The notes beneath the pieces were generated by a model that made no database searches, was not told the DNA's origin, and saw nothing but the letters and a program-made list of their open reading frames with translations. Shown one piece after another: positions 63,651 to 64,000 of a stretch of DNA of 64,000 bases. This stretch comes from Astropecten irregularis (lineage: Eukaryota > Echinodermata > Asteroidea > Paxillosida > Astropectinidae), in assembly GCA_963971285.1 (NCBI GenBank), contig OZ020252.1:9895662-9959661 (forward strand), written 5' to 3'. Made by a program: the position numbers and the translations under genes. Each line of letters starts with the position of its first letter. Position 1 is the first letter of the stretch.

Positions 63651-64000
63651 AGCCCAAAGTGACATTTGGAGTAAAAAACACCAAAGGTAAACACAATTCT
63701 ACTGTTCTAAAATGGAATAAACACATCGTGGGTAAAGATATACAAAGTCTGAATATTAGCTATCCATATGCCCAGTGAAGCTTGACAGAAAATAGTCGTT
63801 GAACGAATGACAGAGTCTGCGTACACGAATCTCCAAAGAATTTTTTTGGGGGGGTTGGAATGACTGGAAGGTACCGAAGGCTTTCTTTTCCTGGCCCTCA
63901 TTCTACTCGCAAATAACCCATCAGGGTAGTTATGATGCAGGTAATCTTCCAAGTGCCCTTCTAGTCATTTTTATCTAGCATGAGAAAAAAAAAAACTACG
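63651..64000. other. unique stretch at window end, no gene seen
   Basis: Nothing recognised. Anything spanning the window edge would be cut. Confidence 0.4.

Noticed and set aside
45..64000. Bacterial operons, defence islands or phage genes
   Set aside because: No long frames, no ribosome-binding-site-spaced gene runs, and the repeat content is that of an animal genome.

Overview
This window looks like intergenic or intronic DNA from a marine invertebrate deuterostome, most probably an echinoderm. That placement is an inference from the style of the repeats (TTAA-flanked MITEs, tRNA-headed SINEs, a family ending in GGGGCCAATTTCAT, hAT, PIF/Harbinger and Tc1/mariner-type remnants) and from the AT-rich, intron-like background; the species cannot be fixed from sequence alone. 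There is no operon, no bacterial or phage gene, no CRISPR array and no rRNA. I recognise no protein family anywhere. The long open frames are mostly artefacts of tandem repeats with periods divisible by three or of homopurine strands. A few short stretches have a good 3' splice site followed by an open frame and are listed as low-confidence candidate exons; the best is the 47-codon terminal-exon candidate at 7549-7694 (+).

Layout. 0-9 kb: copies of the GGGGCCAATTTC family, a GATC-rich foldback, weak exon candidates on both strands, a mariner-type element (5331-5738) abutting a second TA-flanked element, a promoter-like patch with two CCAAT boxes near 7.1-7.3 kb, and two Rep-A MITEs. 9-18 kb: nested CACAC-ended elements, C-rich pentamer repeats, a doubly nested element with a 33-bp perfect terminal inverted repeat (13252-13718), an element whose left terminus has become a hexanucleotide satellite, and a CpG-rich foldback (17386-17520). 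18-24 kb: a cluster of five Rep-A MITEs and a tRNA-derived SINE. 24-33 kb: GGCCTC-rich hAT-type end, GATC-rich long-TIR element, a hAT-type insertion inside a SINE, a 331-bp foldback with duplicated target, and a head-to-head copy of the 60-bp unit that is tandem at 63 kb. 34-44 kb: further MITEs, a histone-like 3' stem-loop match, a TACGC-rich PIF/Harbinger-type element, a 12-bp SalI-site satellite, and a 440-bp TTAA element. 44-56 kb: mostly unique DNA, a purine-rich tandem array, more MITEs and two SINEs. 56-64 kb: mostly unique DNA with hairpins, a CTCF-like motif, an ACTCG-rich hAT-type end, and the 60-bp minisatellite.

The main biological picture is the dense, layered population of non-autonomous DNA transposons. 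Rep-A alone has 14 copies covering about 7% of the window. Several families carry regulatory-looking or structure-forming sequence: Rep-F carries a full cAMP-response element (TGACGTCA) in all four copies, the S family carries pol III box-B motifs, and Rep-B grows hexamer satellites in one arm only. Insertion order can be read directly in four places (Rep-F in Rep-M, Rep-C in Rep-D, Rep-J in Rep-K, a hAT-type element in a SINE). I do not see a recognisable new enzymatic or defence system here.
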